Shown: one piece after another, positions 1-8,893 of the stretch
Layout: the number at the start of each line of letters is the position of its first letter
How positions within the stretch are numbered: position 1 is the first letter of the stretch
DNA from: an archaeon
Lineage (GTDB): Archaea; Thermoproteota; Nitrososphaeria; Nitrososphaerales; Gagatemarchaeaceae
DNA length: 64,000 bases
Direction: 5' to 3'
NCBI GenBank assembly: GCA_021819105.1
Contig: JAKASK010000001.1
Span: forward strand, 128,448-192,447
Position numbers and translations under genes: made by a program
The notes under the pieces: generated by a model
Database searches by the model: none
The model's input: the letters and a program-made list of their open reading frames with translations, nothing else
What the model was told of the DNA's origin: nothing

Positions 1-2
1 GG

Positions 3-359
3 TCCAAGTGGGGGGCCGGAGGGACTGCGGCCACCGTCCCCCTCGAGTGGTGCGGCTGGCTCCACAACTACCAGGGGTACATCGCGATGGCGCACACCCA
101 GCTGTCCACGAAGGCAGGGTCGCAGTTCTTCATCAACCTGTCCAACAGCTCGGCCAACCTCGCCCTTGACGGCAACTACACGGTGTTCGGGAAGGTGATC
201 AGCAACTGGAACGTCGTGCAGGCCATCGCAAAGTCCCCTCTCTGCCTCCCCCCTACCTGCCCCCAGGGGTGGCAGCCCGACGAGCCCCTGCCCCCAGTCT
301 TCATCGACAGCGTGGTCATCCTCGGCCAGGCGAACGGCACCACGAGCTCCACGGCCTAG
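3..359 (+). CDS. Cyclophilin-type peptidyl-prolyl isomerase, C-terminal part (truncated by window start)
   Basis: The reading frame is open from the first bases of the window, so the N-terminal part lies outside. The visible 118 residues carry the cyclophilin signatures SQFFINL and LDGNYTVFGKV, which form part of the active site and core barrel of cyclophilin-type prolyl isomerases. The part covering PLEW is slightly unusual. There is a low-complexity Thr/Ser tail. Several Cys residues occur near the C-terminus (LCLPPTC), so this may be a secreted or membrane-anchored form, but the signal region is not visible. The methyltransferase gene follows after 18 nt. The family is clear; localisation cannot be judged. 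Confidence 0.85.
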   Translation, partial: SKWGAGGTAATVPLEWCGWLHNYQGYIAMAHTQLSTKAGSQFFINLSNSSANLALDGNYTVFGKVISNWNVVQAIAKSPLCLPPTCPQGWQPDEPLPPVFIDSVVILGQANGTTSSTA

Positions 360-377
360 GCGGAGGATGAACTTTAC

Positions 378-1550
378 ATGGCGCGACGGGGGCCGAGAGG
401 GGGGTTGAGCGCGCCGTCGATGTTCCCTACCACCGTGGTCGGGAGCCTCCCTAGGCCGGAGTGGCTCCTGGAAGGCATCTCCGCCTTCGAAGAAGGCTCG
501 ATGACAGGGGCCCAGCTGAAGGAGTACTACGACGAGGCCGTGGTCCTCGCGATAAAGCAGCAGGAGCTGGCGGGGCTGGACGAGGTCTCCGACGGGGAGC
601 AGAGGCGGTTCTCGTTCCTTGCGTTCGTGGCCGAAAGGATCCCTTCATTCAAGCTCGTCCCCACGGCGGAGCTGATGACCAGGGACGCGGAGCGGTACGC
701 GAGGTCCATGAACCTCCACGTTGGGGTCATCAGCAACCCCATCATCGTGGGGAAGATCGAGAGGACGGCGCCGCTGGTCGCCGACGAGGTCAGGTTCGCC
801 ATGGAGCGCACCCAGAAACCGGTGATGGCCCCCCTGATAGGGCCGCTCACCCTGCTCATCAACTCCTGGAACAGCAGGCTGTCCAGCGGCTACTACAGGG
901 CCCCGGAGGACGCCTTCGGCGACCTCACCAGGCTGCTGAGGGAGGAGATCCTGGCGCTCAGGGACGCGGGGGCTAGCTTCGTCCAGCTCGACGAGCCGGC
1001 CGTGGGAAACTTCGTGGACTTCCGCTACACAAAGTGGCTCCTGGCCCTCAACGGCTGGAAGCTTGGAGACCTCGGCGAGCTGCACAGGGTGGCATCGGAG
1101 CTGGTCAACAGGACTGTGAAGGGGGTCACGGGGATAAAGGTGGGAGTGCACATCTGCAGGGGGAACTGGCGCTCCGACGAGCTGCACTACTCCCACGGCG
1201 GCTACGAGAAGATGATCGGCGAGATACTCGAGATGAAGGTGAAGAGGCTGGTCCTGGAGTACGCCACGAAGAGGGCGGGGACCTACCGGGTGTTCAAGGA
1301 CAATCCCTGGCACGGCGAGATAGGGCTGGGAGTGATCGACGTGAAGGACCCCAGGGTGGAGGCCCCCAGGGAGATAGTTCGCCGGGTCGAAGAGGCGTCC
1401 AAGGTCTTCGGCGCCGAGAACATCGTGCTGAACCCCGACTGCGGCTTCGCCTCGGGGAGGCCCTGGCCGGTGGTGACGAGGCAGATAGCCTACGCGAAGC
1501 TCGCCGCCCAGACGGAAGCCGCGAAGCTGCTGAGGAAGAAGTACGCCTAG
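378..1550 (+). CDS. MetE-like cobalamin-independent methionine synthase family protein
   Basis: This 390-residue protein matches the catalytic C-terminal half of MetE, the zinc-dependent methyltransferase that makes methionine. The start of the barrel reads TTVVGSLPRP, FVQLDEPAVG is the conserved Asp/Glu loop, and the zinc ligands fit His and Cys of GVHICRGNW, a Glu in LVLEYA and Cys of LNPDCGF. It lacks the N-terminal half of bacterial MetE, as is normal for archaeal core MetE proteins, which may take methyl groups from a corrinoid protein rather than a folate; that donor is inferred. A GGAGG Shine-Dalgarno at 362-366 supports the ATG at 378, although homologs would align from the Met at 420. 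Confidence 0.88.
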   Translation: MARRGPRGGLSAPSMFPTTVVGSLPRPEWLLEGISAFEEGSMTGAQLKEYYDEAVVLAIKQQELAGLDEVSDGEQRRFSFLAFVAERIPSFKLVPTAELMTRDAERYARSMNLHVGVISNPIIVGKIERTAPLVADEVRFAMERTQKPVMAPLIGPLTLLINSWNSRLSSGYYRAPEDAFGDLTRLLREEILALRDAGASFVQLDEPAVGNFVDFRYTKWLLALNGWKLGDLGELHRVASELVNRTVKGVTGIKVGVHICRGNWRSDELHYSHGGYEKMIGEILEMKVKRLVLEYATKRAGTYRVFKDNPWHGEIGLGVIDVKDPRVEAPREIVRRVEEASKVFGAENIVLNPDCGFASGRPWPVVTRQIAYAKLAAQTEAAKLLRKKYA

Positions 1551-1675
1551 CCACACCGTCTGCGGCCCGGGGGCCGGCTCGCCGGACCTGCAGGTTTCAG
1601 GACGTAGCAGGGCGTGCTTGCCCGGGTCGACGGAAAGCGAGACTGAACCAGTGACTCGGAAGGTTGTGCTGCCGC

Positions 1676-1951
1676 TTACCAGCTGCGCCTTTCTTTCTTC
1701 GCTCTTACCTTTACGATCCCGTAGTGTACGCTGCAGCTGATGCAGTAGTACCTCACGGTGGTGGGCGAAGCGATGTAGGCGCCTGCCGCCCTGAGCTCCC
1801 TGGCGAGGGTCGGTTCGACGAGGCTGGTCCTCGTGGTGACCTTCTTCGCCTTGTCCCTCGGGACCGCGGCCCCGCAGTTGCTGCAGTAGATGATGTCGCT
1901 CCGTCCCTTCCCTCCCTTCGACCGGCCGCGACTCTTCCTCTTCTTAGACAA
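1676..1951 (-). CDS. rps26e: 30S ribosomal protein S26e
   Basis: This 91-residue basic protein begins with a KKRKSRGRSKG-type tail and has two CxxC pairs (YCSNCG and YYCISC) that bind zinc, plus the conserved VPRDKA segment. Those are the hallmarks of S26e, a small-subunit protein shared by eukaryotes and the Thermoproteota/Thaumarchaeota side of Archaea and missing from most Euryarchaeota. The start is TTG. A TATA-like TTTAAGA on the minus strand around 1984 lies about 33 nt upstream, fitting a leaderless transcript. Confidence 0.95.
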   Translation of the reverse strand: MSKKRKSRGRSKGGKGRSDIIYCSNCGAAVPRDKAKKVTTRTSLVEPTLARELRAAGAYIASPTTVRYYCISCSVHYGIVKVRAKKERRSW

Positions 1952-2005
1952 CTTTGGCTTTTGGCCTCGAATGCTGACTGTTCTTAAACATATGCGGAGC
2001 CTGGG

Positions 2006-2932
2006 CTACTCCTTCTTGTAGGGCAGGGCCAGGGCCGCCGGAGGACGGAGGCGCTTGGATGCGATCCCGAGCACTATCACCGTCACGATGTACGGGAGGG
2101 TGGTGAAGAGGTACCCCTGGGCCGATGAGACAGCGAGGACCGGGCGGAGGGCCTCGGTGACCCCGAACAGTATGCTCACAGCCAGGACGTAGCCCGGCTT
2201 CCACCCGCCTGCGATGACCGCGGCCAGGGCGATGAAGGCTGGGAAGATCGCCTGGGCGTAGTCAGGGACGAAGTTGGGGTTGAAGTCCACGGTGAGGTAG
2301 GCGCCCCCGAGGCCCAGGAGCATCCCGCCGATGGCGGTGGCGGCTATCCGCACCCATGCCACGTCCACCCCCGCGGCTTCCGCCGCCTTCGGGTTCTCCC
2401 CCACGGCCCTGATGTGCAGCCCCAGCTTCGTCCTCCCTAGGAACAGGTAGACCAGGATGGGGAGCAGGAACATGGCGGCCATGAGCGGGCTTATGCTGAT
2501 GCGGAGGTTCTGCGCCAGCCCCGTTATCGAGAAGAGGGGGGCTACGGTGTTCCCGTTGGGCGTCCCGTCGACGGTGTAGTAGCGCTGGAGGAAGACGGCC
2601 GTTATCCCCACCGCGAATATGTTGATCCCGATCCCTGCGATCACCTGGTCGATGTGTATCTTCGTCGAAAGGTAGGCGAAGACGAAGTTCAGTCCCGCTC
2701 CCGTGGCCATGGCCGCCAGGAGCCCCATGTACGCCGACCCACCCCCGAGGACGGGCCCGAAGGCGAGGTCCGCCGCCGCAGCCGCGAAGGCAGGTATCGC
2801 CATCCCCCCGTAGATCCCGATGTTGAGTATCCCGGACTTCTCAGTGATCAGCTCCCCCTGGGCGGCGAGGCCGATGGGGACGGCGTTCTCGAGCCCGAAG
2901 GCGGCCAGGAGTATCAGCCAGGTCAGGTCCAT
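2006..2932 (-). CDS. Nucleoside ABC transporter permease (NupQ/YufQ type)
   Basis: This 308-residue integral membrane protein has about eight to ten hydrophobic segments and the BPD_transp_2 signature: GLAAQGELITEKSGILNIG near the N-terminus and the cytoplasmic loop LGLHIRAVGENPKAAEAAG. It is the second permease of a BMP-family importer for purine or pyrimidine nucleosides. I place the start at the ATG at 2932, which has a GAGG motif just upstream and overlaps the end of the first permease by 10 nt. A longer in-frame extension exists but overlaps coding sequence of the neighbour and looks spurious. It is the last gene of the importer operon running from 6893. Confidence 0.92.
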   Translation of the reverse strand: MDLTWLILLAAFGLENAVPIGLAAQGELITEKSGILNIGIYGGMAIPAFAAAAADLAFGPVLGGGSAYMGLLAAMATGAGLNFVFAYLSTKIHIDQVIAGIGINIFAVGITAVFLQRYYTVDGTPNGNTVAPLFSITGLAQNLRISISPLMAAMFLLPILVYLFLGRTKLGLHIRAVGENPKAAEAAGVDVAWVRIAATAIGGMLLGLGGAYLTVDFNPNFVPDYAQAIFPAFIALAAVIAGGWKPGYVLAVSILFGVTEALRPVLAVSSAQGYLFTTLPYIVTVIVLGIASKRLRPPAALALPYKKE

Positions 2933-4005
2933 TTCCTCTTCCCCCTTTGAGTCAGTATCATCCTGCTGAGCTCCGGCGCCGCCATGAAGATGATTATGAT
3001 CCCCTGCATCGCCCAGACGATGTAGATGTTCTGGTAGGCGAAGGGCATCCCCGCGGCGAGGATGGAAAAGAAGACGGCCGAGAAGATCGACGCCAGAGGG
3101 TCGTTGACGGCGACGAGGGCGACCGCGATCCCCGCGAACCCGAACCCGCCGAACCAGCCGCTGGCGAACCCGTCCTGGTAGCAGGCCACGGTGCCGCAAC
3201 CGTGGCCGACGCTCATGACGGCCCCGGCCCCGGCGAGGCCGGCTATTCCCCCGCCGATGATCATTGCGATGACCTTGGTGGTCCTTGGGTTGATCCCCTT
3301 GGACTCGGCGGGCCTAGAGCCCAGGCCCGTCGCCCTGATCTTGTACCCAAGGGTCGTCCTGCTGAGGAAGAAGGCGGTGCCGACGGCCACCAGCACGGCC
3401 ACGATTATCATAATCGACGTCGTGAAGTACGGAAGGGTGAGCAGGGTCGCCCCTGCCGGGAAGTCGACCTCGTTGTAGAAGCTGGGGACGTGCGCCTTCG
3501 GGATGAGCACGTAGTAGAGTATGAAGGTGGCGAGGTTGGCGGCGATGAAGTTGGTCATGATGGTCGTGACTATCGCCGACGCGTTCCTGTAGGCCTCCAA
3601 CAGCCCGCAGATGGCCGCCCAGGCCGCCCCCGTAAGGATGGCGACGACGATGGCCGCCAGGGGCCACACAACCGGCGGCAGGGCCACGAACTCCACCAGC
3701 AGCGCCGCAGCCACCCCGCCGAGGATGGCCTGGCCCTGGCCCCCGATGTTCCAGATGCCGGCCTTGCCCGGGAGGAGGAAGGCGAGCGCGAGGAGGATGT
3801 ACGAGTACATGTAGTTGAGGACCGACGACTGCCCGAACTGGGTCGTGAGGGCCCCCCTGAAGAGGGCGCTGAAGATGCCCACCGGGTCTTCGCCGAAGGC
3901 GAGCATCACGGCTGAGGCGACAAGGAGCCCCAGGGCGAGGGCCACCAGGGAGGGGACCGCTGACTTCAGGACCCCCGTCAGCATCGGCCGCTTTGCGTCG
4001 CTCAC
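2923..4005 (-). CDS. Nucleoside ABC transporter permease (NupP/YufP type)
   Basis: This 360-residue permease carries the family signature AFLLPGKAGIWNIGGQGQ and a cytoplasmic loop LGYKIRATGLGSRPAESKGI, the coupling-helix region that contacts the ATPase. About ten hydrophobic stretches are visible. It pairs with the downstream permease to form the membrane channel. A short hydrophilic loop with two Cys residues (HGCGTVACYQDG) near residue 270 is unusual and could form an external disulfide; this is inference. Its ATG overlaps the ATPase stop by 4 nt, so translation is probably coupled. Confidence 0.92.
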   Translation of the reverse strand: MSDAKRPMLTGVLKSAVPSLVALALGLLVASAVMLAFGEDPVGIFSALFRGALTTQFGQSSVLNYMYSYILLALAFLLPGKAGIWNIGGQGQAILGGVAAALLVEFVALPPVVWPLAAIVVAILTGAAWAAICGLLEAYRNASAIVTTIMTNFIAANLATFILYYVLIPKAHVPSFYNEVDFPAGATLLTLPYFTTSIMIIVAVLVAVGTAFFLSRTTLGYKIRATGLGSRPAESKGINPRTTKVIAMIIGGGIAGLAGAGAVMSVGHGCGTVACYQDGFASGWFGGFGFAGIAVALVAVNDPLASIFSAVFFSILAAGMPFAYQNIYIVWAMQGIIIIFMAAPELSRMILTQRGKRKWT

Positions 4006-5513
4006 TTGGCCGCTATCCCTCCGAGCAGCCTTCCGAGCTCCCCTATGCCCGCGCCCCTGTTGAGCTCCCCGATGATCTTCCCTTCGTAGAGCACGAGGAT
4101 CCTGTCGCTGAGGTCGAGAATCTCGTCGAAGTCAGCGCTCACCAGCAGCACCCCCCTCCCCGCGTTCCTGGAGTCGACCAGGAGGGACTGGATGTACTCG
4201 GTGCTGGCGACGTCCAGCCCGCGGGTGGGCTGGTGGGCGATGAGCAGGTGCGGCTGGCCTGCGAGCTCCCTGCCGACGATGATCTTCTGCTGGTTCCCCC
4301 CCGAAAGGTTCCTTGCCTTGACGTCGATCCCTGCGGCGGAGACGTTGAACAGCTTTACGATCTTCCTGGCGAAGTCGCGGATTTTCCTGGGGGCCATTAC
4401 CCCCCGCCTGGAGAAGTCGGTGCTCTCCGTGGCCCCGAGGACCACGTTCTCCGCGACGGAGAAGTCCAGTATTAGCCCGTTCAGGGCCCTGTCTTCGGGG
4501 ACGTGCCCCACCGAGAGCTTGAGCACTTCTGAGGTGGGGAGCTTGTTGATCAGCTTGGTGCCGAGGCGGATGGCCCCCCCGGTGGGCTTCATCAGCCCCA
4601 TGATGCACTCGACAAGCTCGGTCTGCCCGTTCCCCTCGACCCCGGCCACGCCGACGATCTCGCCGGCGTTCACGCTGAACGAAAGCCCGTCCAGGGCCTC
4701 CGTCTTGTGCTTTGAGGCGGCCCTGAGGCCCTCGACCTGGAGCAGGAGCTCCCCTGGCTTGTAGGGGCCGAAGTTGAACTTCCTCTGGACCTGCCTCCCG
4801 ACCATGGCGTTTGCAAGCACGTCGAAGTTGGCGTCTTTCGTGTCGAGGGTGGTCACCACCTTCCCCCTCCGCATGATGGTTATCCTGTTTGTGATGGCCA
4901 TCACCTCCTTCAGCTTGTGGGTGATGAATATGACGGTGGAACCCCCCTGGGTCAACCTCCTCACGGACTTGAACAGCTCCTCCGCCTCGATGGGGGTTAG
5001 GACTGCGGTGGGCTCGTCAAGGATGAGCACCTTCGCCCCGCGGTGGAGCGCCTTCAGGATCTCGACCCTCTGCTTGAACCCGGTCGGCAGGTCTTCGGCC
5101 ATGGTGTCGAGGTCGATGTCGAGGCCCACCTGCTTGACAAGGGCCAGCACCTGCGCCCTGGCGCGCCCCCTGTCGACGACCCCCGCCCTCGAAGGCTCCG
5201 ACCCCAGGATGATGTTCTCCATCACCGTGAGGTTCGGGACGAGCGTGAACGCCTGGTGGACCATCCCAAGGCCGAGGCCGATGGCGTCGGCCGAGTTGCG
5301 GATGTGGACCTTCTTCCCCTGCATCTCGATGGTGCCAGCGTCCATCGTGTAGAGGCCGTACAGGATGTTCATCAGGGTGCTCTTGCCCGCGCCGTTCTCC
5401 CCGAGTATCCCCATGACCTCGCCCTGGCCGACCGTAAGGTCTACCCCGTCAAGGGCGACGACTCCAGGGAATGTCTTCCTGATACCGGCCATCCGTAGCA
5501 TCGTTTCGTTCAT
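4002..5513 (-). CDS. Nucleoside ABC transporter ATP-binding protein, two fused nucleotide-binding domains (NupO/YufO type)
   Basis: Two ATPase domains lie in tandem in about 503 residues, as in sugar and nucleoside importers. Domain 1 has Walker A GENGAGKST near residue 40 and a Walker B ending LILDEPTAVL. Domain 2 has a relaxed Walker A (GVEGNGQTELV), the signature LSGGNQQK near residue 405 and HQPTRGLDVAS. A degenerate second Walker A is normal in this family, leaving one main hydrolysis site. I chose the ATG at 5513; the annotated-looking extension to 5552 adds a sequence unlike family members. The gene lies between the binding protein and the permeases. Confidence 0.92.
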   Translation of the reverse strand: MNETMLRMAGIRKTFPGVVALDGVDLTVGQGEVMGILGENGAGKSTLMNILYGLYTMDAGTIEMQGKKVHIRNSADAIGLGLGMVHQAFTLVPNLTVMENIILGSEPSRAGVVDRGRARAQVLALVKQVGLDIDLDTMAEDLPTGFKQRVEILKALHRGAKVLILDEPTAVLTPIEAEELFKSVRRLTQGGSTVIFITHKLKEVMAITNRITIMRRGKVVTTLDTKDANFDVLANAMVGRQVQRKFNFGPYKPGELLLQVEGLRAASKHKTEALDGLSFSVNAGEIVGVAGVEGNGQTELVECIMGLMKPTGGAIRLGTKLINKLPTSEVLKLSVGHVPEDRALNGLILDFSVAENVVLGATESTDFSRRGVMAPRKIRDFARKIVKLFNVSAAGIDVKARNLSGGNQQKIIVGRELAGQPHLLIAHQPTRGLDVASTEYIQSLLVDSRNAGRGVLLVSADFDEILDLSDRILVLYEGKIIGELNRGAGIGELGRLLGGIAAK

Positions 5514-5558
5514 GTTTCCCACAAAAAGGTAGGGTAGGTGAGGTGCCCTCACCTATCA

Positions 5559-6893
5559 CTACTGGAAGAGTGGTGTGGTGCCGGTGTCTGTGTATATTTC
5601 AGGGATCCTGATGGAACCGTTGATGATTCCGTTCTCGATCTGGGTGAGTACCGCATGGGCGTTCGCTGTGAGGAACTGGCTGGTGTACTGGAAGTCGGTC
5701 GGGCCCACGGCGTGCTGCGCGTAGCCGAGGAGGAAGACGCCTCTGACATGGCAGGGCGACGCCCCGTCGGTGCCGCAGAGTTGGGTCTCGCCGTTGTAGA
5801 ACGATGGAGCGAACTTTGCTGGGTTGTTCCAGACGCCGCTGAAGTTGCCCTCGACCATCCACTTCGCCACGTCATAGACGCCGAGGTCCACCTTCTTGAT
5901 CTCTGACGTCAGGATGAAGGAGGGCGGAGTGAGGTTGGAGGCTGTCTTGTTCTGCTGTGCGGCCGAGAAGAACTGCTGTGTGCCGTAGTAGTCCTGGTTG
6001 GCGTCGACGCCGATTGCCCACACCGGTGGAGCGGTGGAGTTCGACCAGTTCCAGCCCTGCTGCTGGTCGTACTGGCCGATGGCGTTGAACGTGCCGATCC
6101 CGGTGCCGCCCGCCGCAGTGAAGATGACCTTGTCGCCTCTGGCGATCATGGCCTGGCCGTTGGTGAAGCCCCCGCTCGGGTCAGCGAACCCGTTGAACCC
6201 GCTGGAGTCGTAGACCTCGTCCAGGGGGTTGTTCCAGGTCGTGCCCGTGGTGTTCGTGAGGTAGCTGTCAGCCCATTCGATGCCGTACTTGTAGCCGTTC
6301 CAGAACTTGTAGATGATTCCGATGGATACGCCGCCGAGGAAGCCCACCTTGCCGGTCGGGCCTGCCATGGCTGCGGCCAGTGCGCCAACTATGGCGCTAC
6401 CCACGTGCTCCTGGAACTTGATGGCTATGACGTTGGACGTGTTGTATACGTCGCCGTCAACTTGGGCGAACATCTGGTTGGGGTACTGGGCCGAGTACTG
6501 CTGGATCGCCTGGTCGTCGTCGAACCCGACGCCGATGATCAGGTTGAGGTGGTCAGAGATGAGGGTGGCGAAGAGCGCCGGGATGTCGTTGGTCGATGTG
6601 GCAATCACGTACTTGTAGTCGACGCCAAGGGTCTGGTTCGCCTGTATCATGCCCGCATGGGCCAGGTCGTTGAACCCGCGGTCCCCGAGGCCTCCGACGT
6701 CGAAGACCACACCGATGGACATCCCCTTGCCGGGGAGGCCGACGGTGGTCGTCGTCGTGGTGGTTGTTGTTGTGGAGTTAGAAGGCGTGTAGTAGGCGAT
6801 GTAGTAGTAGGCTCCCGCCGCGATGACGAGGAGCACGACGACTACAGCAACGCCTGCACCTGTGCTTATTGCCTTTCTATATTGAACATCCAA
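5559..6893 (-). CDS. BMP-family nucleoside-binding protein (substrate-binding component of ABC importer)
   Basis: This 444-residue protein starts with a short basic stretch, one hydrophobic anchor helix (about residues 13-33) and a Thr-only run of ten residues, the usual membrane-proximal linker of archaeal binding proteins. The rest is the BMP/PnrA fold: GVVFDVGGLGDRGFND, LIIGVGFDDD and VIFTAAGGTGIGTF are the typical ligand-pocket segments. BMP proteins bind purine and pyrimidine nucleosides outside the cell. The start is TTG, with a TATA box at 6927-6935 giving an 11-nt leader. It heads the operon for the complete importer; highly expressed binding proteins are usually first. Confidence 0.93.
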   Translation of the reverse strand: MDVQYRKAISTGAGVAVVVVLLVIAAGAYYYIAYYTPSNSTTTTTTTTTTVGLPGKGMSIGVVFDVGGLGDRGFNDLAHAGMIQANQTLGVDYKYVIATSTNDIPALFATLISDHLNLIIGVGFDDDQAIQQYSAQYPNQMFAQVDGDVYNTSNVIAIKFQEHVGSAIVGALAAAMAGPTGKVGFLGGVSIGIIYKFWNGYKYGIEWADSYLTNTTGTTWNNPLDEVYDSSGFNGFADPSGGFTNGQAMIARGDKVIFTAAGGTGIGTFNAIGQYDQQQGWNWSNSTAPPVWAIGVDANQDYYGTQQFFSAAQQNKTASNLTPPSFILTSEIKKVDLGVYDVAKWMVEGNFSGVWNNPAKFAPSFYNGETQLCGTDGASPCHVRGVFLLGYAQHAVGPTDFQYTSQFLTANAHAVLTQIENGIINGSIRIPEIYTDTGTTPLFQ

Positions 6894-6926
6894 AATGCTT
6901 TCTCGTCCGGCGGCTTTGCCCTTTGG

Positions 6927-6935
6927 TTATTTAAA
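6927..6935 (-). promoter_or_regulatory. TATA box of the nucleoside importer operon
   Basis: The minus-strand TTTAAATAA is centred 38 nt upstream of the binding-protein start, predicting transcription from about 6904. The facing gene on the plus strand has a weaker element, TTCTTAAGA at 6981-6989, 28 nt before its TTG. The two promoters lie back to back, so importer and kinase could share regulation. Confidence 0.6.
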
Positions 6936-7012
6936 CGGCAAGACCCCCGCGTCCACGGACTTCGAGAATCCGGCAAAGCGTTCTTAAGACAACCGACCGC
7001 CCGCCGACCCGA

Positions 7013-7918
7013 TTGAATATTCTGGTTGCTGGATTCATCACCATCGACTCGATCCAGCTCCCGATGCGCCTCATAACTTCAGTCGGCGGGCCGCCGTCCT
7101 ACGCGGGCCTGCTCTGCGCGAGGTTCGGGCACTCGGTCACCCCTCTGACCAAGGTGGGGAGCGACTTCCCGGACGAGCAGTCTGTCTGGCTCGCAAGGAA
7201 CGGGATGGTCCTCAGAGGGTCCGACAGGAGCACCACCAAGCCCACCACCAGGTTCACGATCGCCAACGGGGGCGGAGAGCGGTCCCTCCATCTCGCATCC
7301 AGGTGCGAGGACCTGTCCGCCACGCAGATCGTCTCCGAGAGGAGGTACAACGCGGCCCTGGTCAGCCCGGTGGCAGGGGAGGTGTCGCAGTCGCTGCTCG
7401 CGGAGATCTCGTCCAGGTCCGACTTCACCTTCCTCGACCCCCAGGGGTTCGTGAGGACCTTCGACGCGGGCGGGAAGGTCTCCTACGCCCCGGTCGAGGA
7501 CAGGAACATCCTGTCCAGGGTGGACGCGGTCAAGATGGACACGGTGGAGGCCGAGATGCTGACCGGCAGGAGCAACCCCAGAGCTGCCCTGGAGAAGGTC
7601 TCTGCCATAGGGATCAGGAAGGCGATAGTGACCCAGGGGGGAGAGGCGTGCCACGTGCTCGACGGAGCGCGGATCTACAAAGTCGAGGTGCCCAAGTCCC
7701 AGGTGATCGACGCCACCGGGGCGGGAGACATACTGAGCGGGGCCACAGTCTGCTGGTACCTCAAGACCAGGGACTTCCTGCGGAGCGCCTGCTTCGGCAT
7801 AGCCGCTGCCGCGCTTTCGCTGCACATGATAGCTCTGGCGAAGGTCGACCTCCCGATGAGCGTGGACGAGGGCGCCCAGAGGCTCTACACTACCGCGAGC
7901 CCTGTCGCCGCCCTCTGA
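7013..7918 (+). CDS. PfkB-family carbohydrate/nucleoside kinase
   Basis: This 301-residue protein has the ribokinase-fold features GGPPSYAGLL near the N-terminus and the catalytic anion-hole motif IDATGAGDILSG near residue 230, whose last Asp is the catalytic base. The substrate cannot be read from sequence. Standing divergently from a nucleoside importer, it may be a nucleoside kinase of the kind known in archaea; this is inference. The start is TTG 28 nt after a TATA-like TTCTTAAGA, so the mRNA is probably leaderless. Its 3' end overlaps the convergent second PfkB gene by 29 nt. Confidence 0.85.
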   Translation: MNILVAGFITIDSIQLPMRLITSVGGPPSYAGLLCARFGHSVTPLTKVGSDFPDEQSVWLARNGMVLRGSDRSTTKPTTRFTIANGGGERSLHLASRCEDLSATQIVSERRYNAALVSPVAGEVSQSLLAEISSRSDFTFLDPQGFVRTFDAGGKVSYAPVEDRNILSRVDAVKMDTVEAEMLTGRSNPRAALEKVSAIGIRKAIVTQGGEACHVLDGARIYKVEVPKSQVIDATGAGDILSGATVCWYLKTRDFLRSACFGIAAAALSLHMIALAKVDLPMSVDEGAQRLYTTASPVAAL

Positions 7919-8882
7919 CTTCCCTGAGAAGGCGCATCTTCTCTTCGAGTGCCCCCCTCGTGGGGCTCCCCCTCGTCTCGGCGCTGGCCGCCTTCAGAGC
8001 TCCGGAGAGGTTCCCCCACTCTGCAGCCTCCCGGGGCTGCAGTCCGAAGAGGGAGTAGCAGGCGTAGGCCGCCAGGAAGGCGTCCCCTGACCCGGTGCTG
8101 TTGACCGCCGCGAGGCCCAGGTCTGCCAGGTCCACCGGCGCTACCCGCGACACAGAGCCGCCTGCGGCCACGAGGCACCCCTCAGGTCCCAGGGTGGCTA
8201 CCACCGTGATCCCTTCGTGGCGTTGTAGCAGGGCCTCGACCCCCTCCTCAGGATCGCTGCGCCCGCTCAGCTTCGCCAGCTCGATCCTGTCCAACACGAG
8301 GTCGTCGGCCCTGGAGAGGATCGACGCCAGCCGCTCCTCCTGGCCTGCCCCCCTTACCCCCGGGCAGTAGACGACCCTCGACTGCTTGGACGCACCCTCG
8401 GCCGCCGCCTCGGCGGCAGCCAGCGGAAGGTCCATGATCACGGTGACGGCGGAAGCCGACAGGATGGCGGCCGAGGCGGGGTTCCGCAGGAACCTGGGCT
8501 CGTAGGCCTCGTTTGCCCCAAAATGCGTGTGGATGGTCTTCCTCCCGGCGCCGTCGACGACAATCATCGCCCTGCCCGTGGCTGCCCCCTTGATGACCTC
8601 GACCCCGTCGGTCCTGACCCCCTCGGCCGCGAGGCTCTCGAGGAGCTCCCCCTTCACCTGGTCGCTCCCAAGGGCGCCGAGGAAGGCCACGGCTCCCCTC
8701 CCAAGGATCCTGGCCGCGGCGACAGCGGTGTTCGCCCCCTTCCCTCCCGGGAACTCCTCGAGCCTGACGACCGGGACCTCCTCCCCGGGGGAGGCGAAGT
8801 CATGCTCGAAGACGGTGGTGTCCCAGTTGATGGCGCCGAGCACCGCGACCTCGACGGCCCTGCGCGGAGGCTGCGTTGCCAT
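7890..8882 (-). CDS. PfkB-family kinase, ribokinase-like
   Basis: This protein of about 330 residues resembles ribokinase more than its convergent neighbour does. GAINWDTTVF opens the fold, FPGGKGANTAVAAARI near residue 45 is the first PfkB signature, and NSTGSGDAFLAAYA near residue 265 holds the catalytic Asp. It phosphorylates a sugar or nucleoside using ATP. A longer open frame runs upstream into proS, but that part is out-of-frame proS sequence; the ATG at 8882 lies 11 nt after the proS stop and is preferred. It is co-directional with proS and probably co-transcribed. Confidence 0.85.
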   Translation of the reverse strand: MATQPPRRAVEVAVLGAINWDTTVFEHDFASPGEEVPVVRLEEFPGGKGANTAVAAARILGRGAVAFLGALGSDQVKGELLESLAAEGVRTDGVEVIKGAATGRAMIVVDGAGRKTIHTHFGANEAYEPRFLRNPASAAILSASAVTVIMDLPLAAAEAAAEGASKQSRVVYCPGVRGAGQEERLASILSRADDLVLDRIELAKLSGRSDPEEGVEALLQRHEGITVVATLGPEGCLVAAGGSVSRVAPVDLADLGLAAVNSTGSGDAFLAAYACYSLFGLQPREAAEWGNLSGALKAASAETRGSPTRGALEEKMRLLREVRGRRQGSR

Positions 8883-8893
8883 GGCCGGCCCGC

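Noticed and set aside
645-1556. Long antisense open frame opposite the MetE-like gene
   Set aside because: High GC leaves long open frames on the opposite strand; translation is low-complexity and matches no fold, while the plus frame has clear motifs.
1551-1675. GC-rich spacer with several short inverted repeats after the MetE-like gene
   Set aside because: I tried to read it as a tRNA or other structured RNA but found no TPsiC-type sequence, anticodon arm or known fold.
6740-6775. Trinucleotide-like repeat (GTC/GTT runs)
   Set aside because: It encodes the Thr linker of the binding protein and needs no other explanation.
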